A program made the position numbers and the translations under genes. 64,000 nucleotides of DNA from Sorlinia euscelidii (GTDB taxonomy: Bacteria; Pseudomonadota; Alphaproteobacteria; Acetobacterales; Acetobacteraceae), in the NCBI RefSeq assembly GCF_036452155.1, contig NZ_JAWJZY010000001.1; one strand, 5' to 3'. Positions within the stretch are counted from its first letter, which is position 1. Every line of letters starts with the position of its first letter. The notes beneath the pieces are model-generated. The model had not been told where the DNA came from and did not search any database. It was given only the letters and a program-made list of their open reading frames with translations. Below are positions 1 through 9,527 of this stretch, piece after piece.

Positions 1-1616
1 GCGAAGACTTTCGGGTAAAGCGCCCAGTTTTCATTGAATTGCGACGGAAATTCCACGAAGTCGCGCGCGACGTTTGTGCCGGAGACGGAAGGGTAAACCT
101 GATCGGCAAAGAGTCCGTGCAAAGCGTGCCCGAACTCATGGAACATCGTGATGACATCATCGAACGTGATTAACTGCGGCTGGCCCGGCGCCGCCTTGAC
201 GAAATTGCCGACATTATAAATGACGGGTTTCTGGTTCAGGAGCTTCGATTGCTCCACGAAATTCGACATCCAGGCGCCACCGAATTTGTTGTCGCGCGCA
301 AAATAATCGAAATACATCAGCCCTAGAGGCGCATCATCTTTATCGCGCACCTCATAAACCACCACGTCGGATTGATAGACCGGAATGTCATGACGTTGAT
401 TGAAGGTGATGCCGTATAGAGATGTCGCGGCGTAGAAAACCCCGTCCTCAAGCACGGTCTTCAGCTCAAAATAAGGCTTGAGATCATCCTCACTATAGCC
501 CAGCGTTTTCCGGCGTAATTTGTCCGCATAAAAATCCCAGTCCCACGGCGCAAGGCTGAACGTGCTGCCTTCAGCCTGAATCAGCTGCGTGAGGGCCTGC
601 TCTTCCTCATCCTGCGCGGCGCGGGTCGGCGCGACAAGCTGGTTCATAAAGTCGTTCGCCGCTTCCGGCGTTTTGGCCATCTGGTTTTCCAGTTGATAGG
701 CTGCATAATTCCTGAAACCAAGCAGCCGCGCCTTCTCCGCCCTGAGATGGGCAATGCGCACGATCAGCGCGCGCGTGTCATTGCCATCGCCCTGCTCCGC
801 ACGCGTCCAGCTTTTTTGAAATAACGCCTGGCGCGTCTCACGATCTTTCAGGACGGCCAGCGAAGGCTGCTGCGTCGTATTTTGAAGCGGTACGAGCCAC
901 CGCCCCTTCTGCCCCGCCGCCTCTGCCGCCCCGAAGGCCGTGTTCAGCGCATTTGCATCCAGGCCGCTCAGTTTTTTCTCAACATCGACGACGAGTCCCG
1001 CCGCTTTCGTGGCGGCCACCAGCTTCTGCTGGAATGATGATTCAAGGACGGAGAGCTTACTGTTCAGATCCTTCAGGCGCGTCTTTTCCCGCGATGACAG
1101 TGAGGCACCCGCATGGAGGAAACGCTGATACCACTCCGTCAGGACGTGCATCTGCTCCTGCGTCAGGTCCAGGCTGTTGCGTTTCTGGTAGACAGTCGCC
1201 ACGCGATTGAAAAGCGCCGTATTGAGATAAATCTCGTCCTCATGCTGCGTGAGAAGCGGCGCGAACTTCGTCTTGATAGCGTCGAGGCGCGGGTTGCTGT
1301 TGGCGCTGTAGAGATTATCGAACGTCATATCGACACGGTGCAGCGTGCGCCCGGCCCGCTCCAGCGCTTCAATTGTATTCACAAAATCCGGGCGGTCCGG
1401 GTTGACGGTGATGGCGTGGATCTCATTATTCTGCGCCAGCATCCCCTGCTCAAAAGCCGGCGCGAAATCCGCATCGGTAATCAGGTCAAAACGCGGTGCC
1501 TCATAGGGAAGAGTGCTGGGCTGAAGAAGAGGATTCGTGCGCGCCAGGGCACTACTCCCCATAAGCGCGAGAACCGCGAATGCACCGGCCACGTGGCGCG
1601 GGTGGAGGATACCCAT
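1..1616 (-). CDS. M3 family metallopeptidase (peptidyl-dipeptidase Dcp / oligopeptidase type), 3' end outside the window
   Basis: About 538 N-terminal residues are visible; the gene runs off the left edge. The zinc site HEFGH is encoded at 126-140 (about residue 493) in the context TMFHEFGHALHGLF, which is diagnostic of thermolysin-like M3 peptidases (Dcp, oligopeptidase A). The start at 1616 gives MGILHPRHVAGAFAVLALMG followed by SSALA, a plausible Sec signal peptide. That favours an exported peptidyl-dipeptidase, which removes C-terminal dipeptides from peptides, over a cytoplasmic oligopeptidase. A purine-rich ribosome site (AGAGGAAGGG) lies just upstream of this ATG. The family is usually about 680-700 residues, so roughly 150 residues are missing. 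It lies 41 bases downstream of the receptor gene on the same strand and may be read through from it. The family is certain; the Dcp sub-assignment is inferred. Confidence 0.88.
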   Translation of the reverse strand, partial: MGILHPRHVAGAFAVLALMGSSALARTNPLLQPSTLPYEAPRFDLITDADFAPAFEQGMLAQNNEIHAITVNPDRPDFVNTIEALERAGRTLHRVDMTFDNLYSANSNPRLDAIKTKFAPLLTQHEDEIYLNTALFNRVATVYQKRNSLDLTQEQMHVLTEWYQRFLHAGASLSSREKTRLKDLNSKLSVLESSFQQKLVAATKAAGLVVDVEKKLSGLDANALNTAFGAAEAAGQKGRWLVPLQNTTQQPSLAVLKDRETRQALFQKSWTRAEQGDGNDTRALIVRIAHLRAEKARLLGFRNYAAYQLENQMAKTPEAANDFMNQLVAPTRAAQDEEEQALTQLIQAEGSTFSLAPWDWDFYADKLRRKTLGYSEDDLKPYFELKTVLEDGVFYAATSLYGITFNQRHDIPVYQSDVVVYEVRDKDDAPLGLMYFDYFARDNKFGGAWMSNFVEQSKLLNQKPVIYNVGNFVKAAPGQPQLITFDDVITMFHEFGHALHGLFADQVYPSVSGTNVARDFVEFPSQFNENWALYPKVF

Positions 1617-1657
1617 CTTGATCCCTTCCTCTTTTGTTGATGACAGCAGGGTCGAGC

Positions 1658-3859
1658 TTACAATGAAAAGCGCGCATTCAGGAAGATCGTGCGTGGCATC
1701 CCGACGAAAAGATAATCGGTCTGGAGAAACCCCCAATATTGCAGGTTTTGCACGTTATCCATTTCCGCCTGTAACGTCACATGGTGGCGCGCGACATCCA
1801 TGTCATAGCGTGCGCGAAGGTTGAGAAGGGTATAATGCGGCACTTTGTAAAGATTGCGGCTGTCCCCCCACATTGACGCCGTGTGATGCACCTCAGCCTC
1901 GATCGAAAATCCGGGGAGATGTGCAAACCCTTTATGGAGCGTGAACATATTCTGCACGGACGGGACACCTTCAATCGCGTTTCCGATAATGTCAGGATCG
2001 GCCTTTGTGTATCGCCCGTATTCCAACCCGATACTGTCTGACAGCACGAAACCCGCGGGGAGGCGCCATTTGCCCGCCCACTCCGCGCCGCGATAAGTCG
2101 TCGATCCGTCGAATACGAAGACATTCTGTACATTGGCATATTGGGCCCCTCGCGTGATCTGATAGAGGGCCGCCGTCATTGACCATGTCTTCCGGTCGAT
2201 TTTCGCCCCGAGCTCCACTTGATCCGACCGGATCGGGGGCAGATTGGCGAAGGCGTTGGCGTAGTTTGTCGCGACCGTGCCACCACTCTCCAATGCCTGA
2301 ACGTAACTCACATAAAAGGTCGTGTTCTGCCACGGATGATAGAGCAGGGCGACAGTTGGGGTCAGCGGATGGGCGCGCTCGGAACTTGGGATCTGCTGCG
2401 CATCCCAGCTTTTCTGGCTGAAAATCGTGTATCGCAACCCGGCAAGCAGGGACCATTGCGTATTGAAATCCAATGTGTCACTGAGGAAAAACCCGGTCTG
2501 ATCCGAATGGTAGGTGCGGTATGTCGCCGTGTTGAACGATCCTTGCCAGCTTTGGGGCCGGATGGGGCGATATAAATTCTGCATGCCAAGATTGATCGTC
2601 TTAAAGTCATAGGGCAGGAATTTCTCCAACCCCTGCCAGGCAATCCCTGCGGTTACATGATGGCGCCAGAGGCCGGTCGCGACCTGCCCCGTCAAAATCA
2701 TCTGAGCCTGATTATAGGCGGCCCAACTGCCGGGATTGGTGCGCAGGAGCGCGTTGTAATCGCCGCTCCGGTCCTGAAGCGTCATCCATTCCCCTTTATA
2801 GCGGCGATAATCCCGACTATGGCTGTAATCGGCGCGCAGATTCCAACTGTTACGAATATGCCATTTCAGTCCCGTGCCGAGGAAAATCGTGTGAGACGTG
2901 AAAAACGTTCCGGGATTGACCGTCAAATTCTTATGTCCACTGATCGCGGGGGGAAGCGGACCTTTGCCGAAAGATGGCGGATCGGCGATATAAAAATTCT
3001 GGACACCCTGATCAATAACGCGGCTCTGATAAAGCGCATCTGCTGTCCAGATAAGGTCCCGCGTCAACCTGACATCGGTGGAGAAAGAGCCGGAATAACG
3101 TTTTAGACGGGACCCGTTATAGGTCGGCCCCGCCTCATGGGTGAGATTGAGACGGTAACCCACGATATTATTTTTGAGGAAACGGCCTCCCATATCGAGA
3201 TGCTGCAACATGACGGCGTTGGCGCTATAGCCGATATCAACGGACAGGGTGCGGCGTTCCGTCGGCTTCTTCATCACAAAATTGGCGATCCCGCCAGGTG
3301 CATTGAACCCGTACATGAACCCTGAAGCCCCTTTAAGGAGCTGTATCGATTCAAAACTTTCCACAGGGAGTTCAACCGTCGTCATGAAAAACGGTGTGCC
3401 ATTGATTTTATAACCATTATAATCGTCAAGCGGGATGCCGCGCACATTGAGGGAATAGGCGTTCATGGAATAAGTGTCGCCCAGACGGACGACCGACCCA
3501 TCATCTTCAAAAACGCGCCCCAGTGATTTGACCTGTCGGTTCCGTAGACTGGCCTCATTAATGACCGTGACGGAATAAGGCAGATCCAGAATGCGCCGGT
3601 TACCGAGCGCACCATTATCGACAAGCGATGCCCGCGCCCGGACCTGCACCCGCTCTTCCCCCCTGGCTTCCAGCGCCGATATTTTCCCGGAGGGCGGCGC
3701 GGCTGGCGCTGCTTTATCTTCGGTCTGATGACGGTGCGGCACATCCCGGTGGCGGTGCCGCGGAGCGGGCCGCCCCTCAGCATGGGCGAGATCACCGCAA
3801 ACCAGAACAACGATGATGGGCCAGAGCATTTGTGAGCGTTGGAAAGCGGTGAAGGTCAT
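1658..3859 (-). CDS. TonB-dependent outer-membrane receptor (siderophore type)
   Basis: The 733-residue product has a signal peptide (hydrophobic stretch ending near GDLAHA), a His-rich linker (PRHRHRDVPHRHQ) and a plug domain. The plug contains DLPYSVTVINEASLRNRQV and ESIQLLKGASGFMYGFNAPG, both typical of siderophore receptors. A long beta-barrel follows and ends in an aromatic strand (RTIFLNARFSL). Length and plug motifs match the FhuE/FoxA-like ferric siderophore group. The ligand cannot be told from sequence. It would be energised by TonB-ExbBD, and an exbB-exbD-tonB set lies at 39753-41703. The BBP2 barrel gene is 133 bases upstream on the same strand, so the two could share a transcript. 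I found no convincing Fur box in the 133-base gap. Confidence 0.88.
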   Translation of the reverse strand: MTFTAFQRSQMLWPIIVVLVCGDLAHAEGRPAPRHRHRDVPHRHQTEDKAAPAAPPSGKISALEARGEERVQVRARASLVDNGALGNRRILDLPYSVTVINEASLRNRQVKSLGRVFEDDGSVVRLGDTYSMNAYSLNVRGIPLDDYNGYKINGTPFFMTTVELPVESFESIQLLKGASGFMYGFNAPGGIANFVMKKPTERRTLSVDIGYSANAVMLQHLDMGGRFLKNNIVGYRLNLTHEAGPTYNGSRLKRYSGSFSTDVRLTRDLIWTADALYQSRVIDQGVQNFYIADPPSFGKGPLPPAISGHKNLTVNPGTFFTSHTIFLGTGLKWHIRNSWNLRADYSHSRDYRRYKGEWMTLQDRSGDYNALLRTNPGSWAAYNQAQMILTGQVATGLWRHHVTAGIAWQGLEKFLPYDFKTINLGMQNLYRPIRPQSWQGSFNTATYRTYHSDQTGFFLSDTLDFNTQWSLLAGLRYTIFSQKSWDAQQIPSSERAHPLTPTVALLYHPWQNTTFYVSYVQALESGGTVATNYANAFANLPPIRSDQVELGAKIDRKTWSMTAALYQITRGAQYANVQNVFVFDGSTTYRGAEWAGKWRLPAGFVLSDSIGLEYGRYTKADPDIIGNAIEGVPSVQNMFTLHKGFAHLPGFSIEAEVHHTASMWGDSRNLYKVPHYTLLNLRARYDMDVARHHVTLQAEMDNVQNLQYWGFLQTDYLFVGMPRTIFLNARFSL

Positions 3860-3992
3860 TGCACGACTCTGTTCAGTGGATCATCAGTTTCCAACTTATG
3901 AAGAAGTGCTTTAACGTGATCAACTCACCTATATCGTTTAATGAAATGCACTGTGGCGAACTTGCCATGCGCGGCGCCACCATCCCGTCATA

Positions 3993-5246
3993 TCAAAACC
4001 CGATCATGGCATCGCCGCCGAACGTGAACATCCCGGCATTCCGCCCGGCATTAAAGGGTGTCGTCCCGTTCAGGGAGCGGTCAAACCTGATCTCCGGCCG
4101 CAGGGCGAAGACGCGCAGATTTTTCAGGACAGGGGGGCGGTAAGTCAGGCCGAGGGTCATCGCACCATAAGTTGTCGGCGGGGCCGTTTCAGCAGGCGCA
4201 TATTTATTAAGGAAAGCATTCATGTAGGCGCGATTATTCAGGAAACTCACGACAAACGCCCCGCCATTATCGCGATAGATTTCACCGCGGTAATTGAAGG
4301 TGAAATCCGGCGATATTCTGTAACTCAGGAAGGAAACGAAGCTATAAGCCTCCGCCCGCAGACCGACATCGTGCAGGAAATTTACTTCCCCCGTGAGGGA
4401 GAGGCGGTCATTGACGTCATAACGCAGGGAAAGGTCGTTCCAATAACGCTGCGCACTATCGGCCCGGATTCCTAGCGCATTGACGGAGTCCTCCGGCCCG
4501 AGGCGCGACAACGCGTTGACGGTTATTTTACCGTGGGCGAGACCTGTGCGCGTAAACCCTAAATATCCCGCCATACTGGTGTTGCTGGCATTGCGCCCCC
4601 AGGTCGACTGATTGCCCGTATCAATTCCGAAGTGAATATCGAGATCGGCGGTGGCATGCCAATGCGCCATCGCCCCCAGATGTTCAAACGGCACCGAATA
4701 TTGCGACGTGTAAGCGAGCGTGTAAAAAGGCCGCGCCGAAGGATCCAGAACTTCGACCCCCATCGGGGCCTGAAGAATGCCGAGTTTGAGATCGACCCCG
4801 TGCGGCGTCGCCCATGGAAGATGGACATCCAAATGGGCCTGAGCCGGGATCAGCTGATAGCGGTCCGACGTCAGGTGATCCGACACGCCGAGTAAATGGT
4901 AGTATCGTGCATCCGACCCATAAAGGCCCTGGATGACAAAGCCGATCTGATATTTCTGCACCGCGTCATCCAATGCGCGGGACAGGGTGAGACTGACCTG
5001 GTTCAATTGCCCCTGATTGGCGTGATCCGCGAGGAAATCGCCAAAATTAATGCCGCTAGCGGGACGCGCCGGGTTGGCCATGATCCCCCCTTCCATTAGG
5101 CCCTGAAGTGTCACATCCTGTAGCCAAGCACGAGGCGCATGCGCAAAAACATGGATGTCGGCATGGGAAGCCGGTGTTAAGGAGAACGAACTGAGAAGAG
5201 ATATTGTTACGATAACGCAATATTTAAGGCCGCCCGAAAACTTCAT
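3993..5246 (-). CDS. Outer-membrane beta-barrel protein of the BBP2 / OmpL-like type
   Basis: The 417-residue protein starts with a clear signal peptide (MKFSGGLKYCVIVTISLLSS, cleavage near SHA). The mature part alternates polar and hydrophobic residues with many aromatics, as in an outer-membrane barrel. The opening (ITLQGLMEGG-like start, NFGDFLADHANQGQLNQVSL) and strand patterns such as YQIGFVIQGLYGSDARYYH and FTFNYRGEIYRDNG fit the putative beta-barrel porin-2 family common in Acetobacteraceae. The last residue is Phe (DAMIGF), a usual barrel-assembly signal. Its role as a porin for small solutes is inferred from the family; no substrate is known. It may be cotranscribed with the TonB-dependent receptor downstream. 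Confidence 0.78.
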   Translation of the reverse strand: MKFSGGLKYCVIVTISLLSSFSLTPASHADIHVFAHAPRAWLQDVTLQGLMEGGIMANPARPASGINFGDFLADHANQGQLNQVSLTLSRALDDAVQKYQIGFVIQGLYGSDARYYHLLGVSDHLTSDRYQLIPAQAHLDVHLPWATPHGVDLKLGILQAPMGVEVLDPSARPFYTLAYTSQYSVPFEHLGAMAHWHATADLDIHFGIDTGNQSTWGRNASNTSMAGYLGFTRTGLAHGKITVNALSRLGPEDSVNALGIRADSAQRYWNDLSLRYDVNDRLSLTGEVNFLHDVGLRAEAYSFVSFLSYRISPDFTFNYRGEIYRDNGGAFVVSFLNNRAYMNAFLNKYAPAETAPPTTYGAMTLGLTYRPPVLKNLRVFALRPEIRFDRSLNGTTPFNAGRNAGMFTFGGDAMIGF

Positions 5247-5478
5247 AGAAACTGGTCCTTCACCTGGCCGGGAAACCGCGCCCGATGATCATCGCGGCAA
5301 TTTCATAAAATGCATTTCCCGCGATTCGATGCAATATCAAAATGAAATTTTAACGTTGTGCACGAGGTCGATTTGAAACTTCAGCAAAAAGAAAGGATAA
5401 ATATCCGGCAAACATGGCCGCATGGCAGGCGGGTGCGGCGAACGCTGATCGCGTCGCACCGGCTTTGGGGAGAGAGAG

Positions 5479-6150
5479 ATGAACGCCGAGAATTTATATG
5501 GGCCGAAACCTTATCGAGGATTTCTATTCGATATGGATGGCACGCTCCTGACGTCAATTATCGCGGCCGAACGCGTCTGGGGACAATGGGCGGCGCGTCA
5601 CGGGTTGGATGAGGCGGCATTTCTGCCCACGATCCACGGAAAACGCACCTGTGAAACCATCCGGGAACTGAACCTGCCCGGCATTGACCCGCAGCAGGAA
5701 GCTGATTGGATTACGGCGCAGGAATTGAAGGACACAGAGGGTGTTGAGGCCATTGCCGGGGTCAGGAAATTCATCGAAAGCCTGCCGCGCCATGCCTGGG
5801 CCGTGGTCACCTCGGCGCCGCGTCGCCTCGCCCTCAGACGTATTGAAGTCGCCGGCCTGCCCCTGCCCGAGATACTGATAGCGGCGGAAGACGTCAAACG
5901 TGGCAAACCGGCGCCGGATTGCTTCCTGCTCGGTGCCGGGAAATTAGGCGTCAGGATCAGCGACTGCCTGATTTTCGAGGATGCGCCCGCGGGAATTCAG
6001 GCGGCGGAGGCCAGTGGCGCAGATGTTGTCGTTATCGGAGCCACGCACGAAACACCCATGCAGACCTGCCATAAAATCCTGATGCATTATCGCGACATTG
6101 CAATAGACGGGAATGATCAGGACGGTTGGCGCGTCCTGCATCATGGGTAA
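5479..6150 (+). CDS. HAD-IA family phosphatase (sugar/glycerol-phosphatase-like)
   Basis: The 223-residue protein carries the haloacid dehalogenase motifs in order: motif I FDMDGTLL near residue 18 with the nucleophile and acid/base Asp, motif II VVTSAPRR, motif III Lys in DVKRGKPAPD, and motif IV DCLIFEDAPAGI. The layout resembles the glycerol-3-phosphatase / 2-deoxyglucose-6-phosphatase branch, but substrate specificity in this superfamily cannot be read from motifs. The start at 5479 follows a GGGGAGAGAGAG ribosome site. It lies 142 bases upstream of htpG on the same strand and is divergent from the BBP2 gene. Confidence 0.82.
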   Translation: MNAENLYGPKPYRGFLFDMDGTLLTSIIAAERVWGQWAARHGLDEAAFLPTIHGKRTCETIRELNLPGIDPQQEADWITAQELKDTEGVEAIAGVRKFIESLPRHAWAVVTSAPRRLALRRIEVAGLPLPEILIAAEDVKRGKPAPDCFLLGAGKLGVRISDCLIFEDAPAGIQAAEASGADVVVIGATHETPMQTCHKILMHYRDIAIDGNDQDGWRVLHHG

Positions 6151-6292
6151 AGTGTCGTCATCCTGCGGAAAAACCCCTTCAACCGCGTTTACGTCGCTGT
6201 CCAGACCTTGAAAAAACCTTTGCGCCACGCCACCTGACGCGAGAATAACGCATGAAAGCTGGTGTATAGCCACGCGATTAAAAGAGGACATC

Positions 6293-8155
6293 ATGACCGA
6301 CACGCCGCAAGACACAAAATCCGGAGTTGAGAAGCACGCTTTCAGTGCTGAAGTGGGCCGGCTTCTCGACCTCGTCGTCCACGCCCTTTATTCCGAACGG
6401 GAGATATTCCTGCGGGAGTTGGTGGCGAATGCGGCGGACGCCCTCGATAAACGCCGCTTTGAAGCGCTGACGACGCCATCAGAAGCCCTGCCGGATGGCG
6501 CGTCTATCCGCATCGTCCCGGATAAGGAGAAGCGTCTCCTGACGATCAGTGACGTCGGTGCGGGGATGAGTCATGATGAACTCGCTCAAAATCTCGGCAC
6601 CATTGCACGTTCAGGCACGCGCGCCTTCGGTGAGAAACTCAGCGCGGCGAAACCGGAAGATCGGCCCAGTCTGATCGGGCAGTTCGGCGTCGGTTTCTAC
6701 GCTGCGTTCATGGTCGCGGACCATGTTGATGTGATTTCCCGCAAAGCTGGTGAGGCGGACGCCTTTCAATGGTCTTCGGACGGGAAGGGCAGCTTCGAAA
6801 TTTCCCCCGCCACGCGTGAGGCGGCAGGCACGGATATCGTGCTACATATGAAGGAAGACGCCGCGGAATTTCTCGATGCATGGCGTTTGAAAAGCATCAT
6901 TCGCAAATGGGCCGACCACATTACCTGGCCGATCAAGCTTCAGGATGGGGAGGAAACCTCCGACGCGAATGAAGGAACGGCCCTTTGGCGCAAGTCGAAA
7001 TCCGACATCACGGAAGAGCAATATACCGAGTTTTACCGGCACGTCGCCCATCAGTTTGACGCGCCTTATGCGACGTTACACTGGTCGGCAGAAGGGGCGA
7101 CAGAATTTACCGCGCTTCTCTTCATCCCCGGCGCACGGCCTTTCGATTTCATGGAATCATCGCGTGAGAGCAAAGTGAACCTGCATGTCAAACGCATGTT
7201 CATCACGGATGAAGCGGGGCTCCTGCCAGCCTGGCTGCGCTTTGTCAAAGGGGTCGTGGATACGGAGGATCTCCCGCTCAATGTCTCGCGCGAGATGTTG
7301 CAGGCCACACCTGTCCTGACGCGCATCCGTAAAGCCGTAACCAAACGCGTGCTGAATGAAATCCGGCATCGTGCCACCAAGCCGGAAGATAAAGAGGGCT
7401 TCAAGAATTTCTGGGAAAATTTTGGCCCGGTTTTGAAAGAGGGAATCTGGGAAGACGCCGAATATCGTCAGGAGATCGCGTCTCTCTCCCTGTTCCGATC
7501 AACATATTCAGACGATGCAACCACATTGGATGATTATGTCGCGCGGATGAAGGATGGGCAGGAGCATATTTACTTTCTGACGGGCGATAATGTGGATAGT
7601 CTTGTCCACTCAGCGCAGCTTGAGGGTTTCCGCGCCCGCGGCATCGAGGTCCTGCTCCTCTCTGACCAGGTGGATGGTTTCTGGCCCGAGCGTCTCGGCA
7701 GTTATAAAGAAAAAACCCTCCGCGCGATCAGCCAGACCCATGGGGATCTCGATAAGTTCGCGGCCCCGACGCCGGAGGGTGAGGCCGCTTCGCTGGAAAA
7801 ACTCCTTCCCGCGCTGAAGGCGGCGCTTGAAGGCCGGGTGAAGGACGTCAAAAGCACGAACCGACTGGTTGATAGTGCCGTCGTCATCACCAGTGAGGGC
7901 GGCCCGGATGTGATGATGCAGCGCCTGATGCGGCAATCAGGCCAGCCCATGCCTGCCACATTGCCGATTTTGGAGATCAACCCCCATCACGCCCTGATCC
8001 GCAACCTCGCGGCGCGTGCGGATCGCGACGAGTCTGTTGAGGATTTCGCCGCCGTCCTCCTTGATATGGCGCGCGTCAATGAGGGGGAGCCTCTGGGGGA
8101 TGCCTCGGCGTTTATCCGTAAATTGACGACGATGCTGGTTTCGGCCTCCGCCTGA
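6293..8155 (+). CDS. htpG: Molecular chaperone HtpG (bacterial Hsp90)
   Basis: The 620-residue length is typical of HtpG. The N-terminal GHKL ATPase has ELVANAADALDKRR (the Asn/Asp that bind ATP-Mg), DVGAGMSHDEL, and the lid glycines in IGQFGVGFYAAFMVADHV. The middle domain includes GVVDTEDLPLNVSREMLQ with the catalytic-loop Arg, and the C-terminal dimerisation domain follows. The protein is an ATP-dependent cytosolic chaperone that remodels client proteins together with DnaK, whose gene is at the right end of this window. A ribosome site (AGAGGACATC) precedes the ATG. No heat-shock promoter could be recognised with confidence. Confidence 0.97.
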   Translation: MTDTPQDTKSGVEKHAFSAEVGRLLDLVVHALYSEREIFLRELVANAADALDKRRFEALTTPSEALPDGASIRIVPDKEKRLLTISDVGAGMSHDELAQNLGTIARSGTRAFGEKLSAAKPEDRPSLIGQFGVGFYAAFMVADHVDVISRKAGEADAFQWSSDGKGSFEISPATREAAGTDIVLHMKEDAAEFLDAWRLKSIIRKWADHITWPIKLQDGEETSDANEGTALWRKSKSDITEEQYTEFYRHVAHQFDAPYATLHWSAEGATEFTALLFIPGARPFDFMESSRESKVNLHVKRMFITDEAGLLPAWLRFVKGVVDTEDLPLNVSREMLQATPVLTRIRKAVTKRVLNEIRHRATKPEDKEGFKNFWENFGPVLKEGIWEDAEYRQEIASLSLFRSTYSDDATTLDDYVARMKDGQEHIYFLTGDNVDSLVHSAQLEGFRARGIEVLLLSDQVDGFWPERLGSYKEKTLRAISQTHGDLDKFAAPTPEGEAASLEKLLPALKAALEGRVKDVKSTNRLVDSAVVITSEGGPDVMMQRLMRQSGQPMPATLPILEINPHHALIRNLAARADRDESVEDFAAVLLDMARVNEGEPLGDASAFIRKLTTMLVSASA

Positions 8156-8192
8156 AACCATCAATTTGAAAAAATGGAGGGGGTTCTCCTCT

Positions 8193-8291
8193 CCAACTTC
8201 TTACCAGACGAGCCTTGCAGGGTGGTGAAGTTGGGCCGATAAAGGCCCAGCTTGCCTTTGGTAAGCTGCCCATCATGGTGCAAGATTTTTT
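8193..8291 (+). promoter_or_regulatory. Structured leader between htpG and trpB: three consecutive hairpins
   Basis: Three stem-loops follow each other directly. Hairpin 1 pairs 8193-8200 (CCAACTTC) with 8227-8234 (GAAGTTGG) and continues, past a TT bulge, with ACCA/TGGT at 8203-8206/8223-8226. Hairpin 2 pairs GGGCC with GGCCC (8233-8237/8244-8248), sharing its first bases with hairpin 1. Hairpin 3 pairs CAGCTT with AAGCTG (8248-8253/8263-8268). An alternative weak pairing CTTGC/GCAAG (8251-8255/8280-8284) would end at an ATTTTTT tract (8285-8291) just before the trpB start, as a terminator would. A 22-codon ORF with no Trp codon (8174-8242) runs through hairpin 1. It could be the htpG terminator region, an attenuator or a small RNA. 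Confidence 0.45.
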
Positions 8292-8303
8292 AAGGACCGA
8301 TCA

Positions 8304-9527
8304 ATGCAAGCGCCTGCCGCCTCCATGAACAGCTTGAAAAACGGCCCCGATGATCGCGGTCGGTTCGGGACGTTTGGCGGGCAGTTTGTCGCTGAAACCC
8401 TCATGCCCCTCGTGCAGGCGTTGGACGCGACCTATCAGGCCGCAAAAAATGATCCGACATTCTGGGAAGAGCTGCATTATTATTTCAAACATTATATCGG
8501 GCGCCCCAGCCCTCTCTGGCACGCGAAACGTCTCTCAGAAGAGCTGGGTGGCGCAAGAATTTATCTGAAGCGGGAGGAGCTGAATCACACGGGCTCCCAC
8601 AAGCTCAATAATGTGATGGGGCAGATCTTATTGGCCCGGCGCATGGGCAAGAAGCGGATTGTCGCGGAAACGGGCGCGGGACAACATGGTGTGGCGACGG
8701 CGACCGTCTGTGCGCTCTTTGGCATGTCCTGCACGATTTACATGGGCGCGACGGATGTGGCGCGTCAGCAGCCCAATGTCTTCCGCATGAAGCTCCTGGG
8801 TGCGGAGGTGCGGCCAGTAACGGCAGGGGCGGGCACGCTGAAGGATGCGATGAATGAAGCCATGCGCGATTGGGTCGCGCATGTTGCGGACACGTATTTT
8901 CTGGTCGGGACGGTCGCAGGGCCGCACCCCTACCCCGCCATGGTGCGTGATTTCCAGGCCGTTATCGGCGTTGAAACCAGGGAACAGATTTTAGAGGCGG
9001 AAGATCGCCTGCCGGATGTTATCGTCGCGGCGATTGGCGGCGGGTCAAACGCCATGGGCATCTTCCATCCGTTTCTGGATGACAAGGATGTGCGCCTCAT
9101 CGGTGTCGAAGCGGCAGGGCGCGGCCTCGATAGTGGTGAGACTGCGGCTTCCATCTCCCGCGGGCGCGCCGGCGTTTTGCATGGCAATCGGACCTACCTG
9201 CTTCAGGATGAAGACGGGCAGATTCTGGAAGCTCATTCCATCAGTGCGGGGCTGGACTACCCGGGCATCGGGCCGGAACATGCCTGGCTCCATGAGGTGG
9301 GACGCGCGGAATATGTGAGTGTGACGGATGCACAGGCCCTTGAGGCCTTCCAGCTTCTGACACGCACGGAGGGCATCATCCCGGCCCTCGAATGTGCCCA
9401 TGGCCTCGCTTACGTTGCGCAGATCGCGCCGAAAATGTCGGAAAAGGATATTATCGTGCTTAATCTTTCCGGGCGCGGCGATAAGGATATTGACACGGTG
9501 GCACATCATCTGGGGACGAAATTGTGA
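8304..9527 (+). CDS. trpB: Tryptophan synthase beta chain
   Basis: The 407-residue protein condenses indole and L-serine to tryptophan using PLP. The PLP lysine lies in HTGSHKLNNVMGQ near residue 97, the phosphate-binding loop is GGGSNAMGIFHPF, and AETGAGQHGVATA is the canonical catalytic segment. The length matches the family. A second in-frame ATG lies seven codons in (MNSLKN), so the true start could be 8325; the first has AAGGA upstream. The stop codon overlaps the trpA start by four bases, so the two are translationally coupled, as usual. trpF is not next to it; htpG lies upstream instead. Confidence 0.97.
   Translation: MQAPAASMNSLKNGPDDRGRFGTFGGQFVAETLMPLVQALDATYQAAKNDPTFWEELHYYFKHYIGRPSPLWHAKRLSEELGGARIYLKREELNHTGSHKLNNVMGQILLARRMGKKRIVAETGAGQHGVATATVCALFGMSCTIYMGATDVARQQPNVFRMKLLGAEVRPVTAGAGTLKDAMNEAMRDWVAHVADTYFLVGTVAGPHPYPAMVRDFQAVIGVETREQILEAEDRLPDVIVAAIGGGSNAMGIFHPFLDDKDVRLIGVEAAGRGLDSGETAASISRGRAGVLHGNRTYLLQDEDGQILEAHSISAGLDYPGIGPEHAWLHEVGRAEYVSVTDAQALEAFQLLTRTEGIIPALECAHGLAYVAQIAPKMSEKDIIVLNLSGRGDKDIDTVAHHLGTKL

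Noticed and set aside
8174..8242. Trp attenuation leader peptide before trpB
   Set aside because: The 22-codon ORF has no Trp codon, and trp attenuators in alphaproteobacteria are normally at trpE(G).
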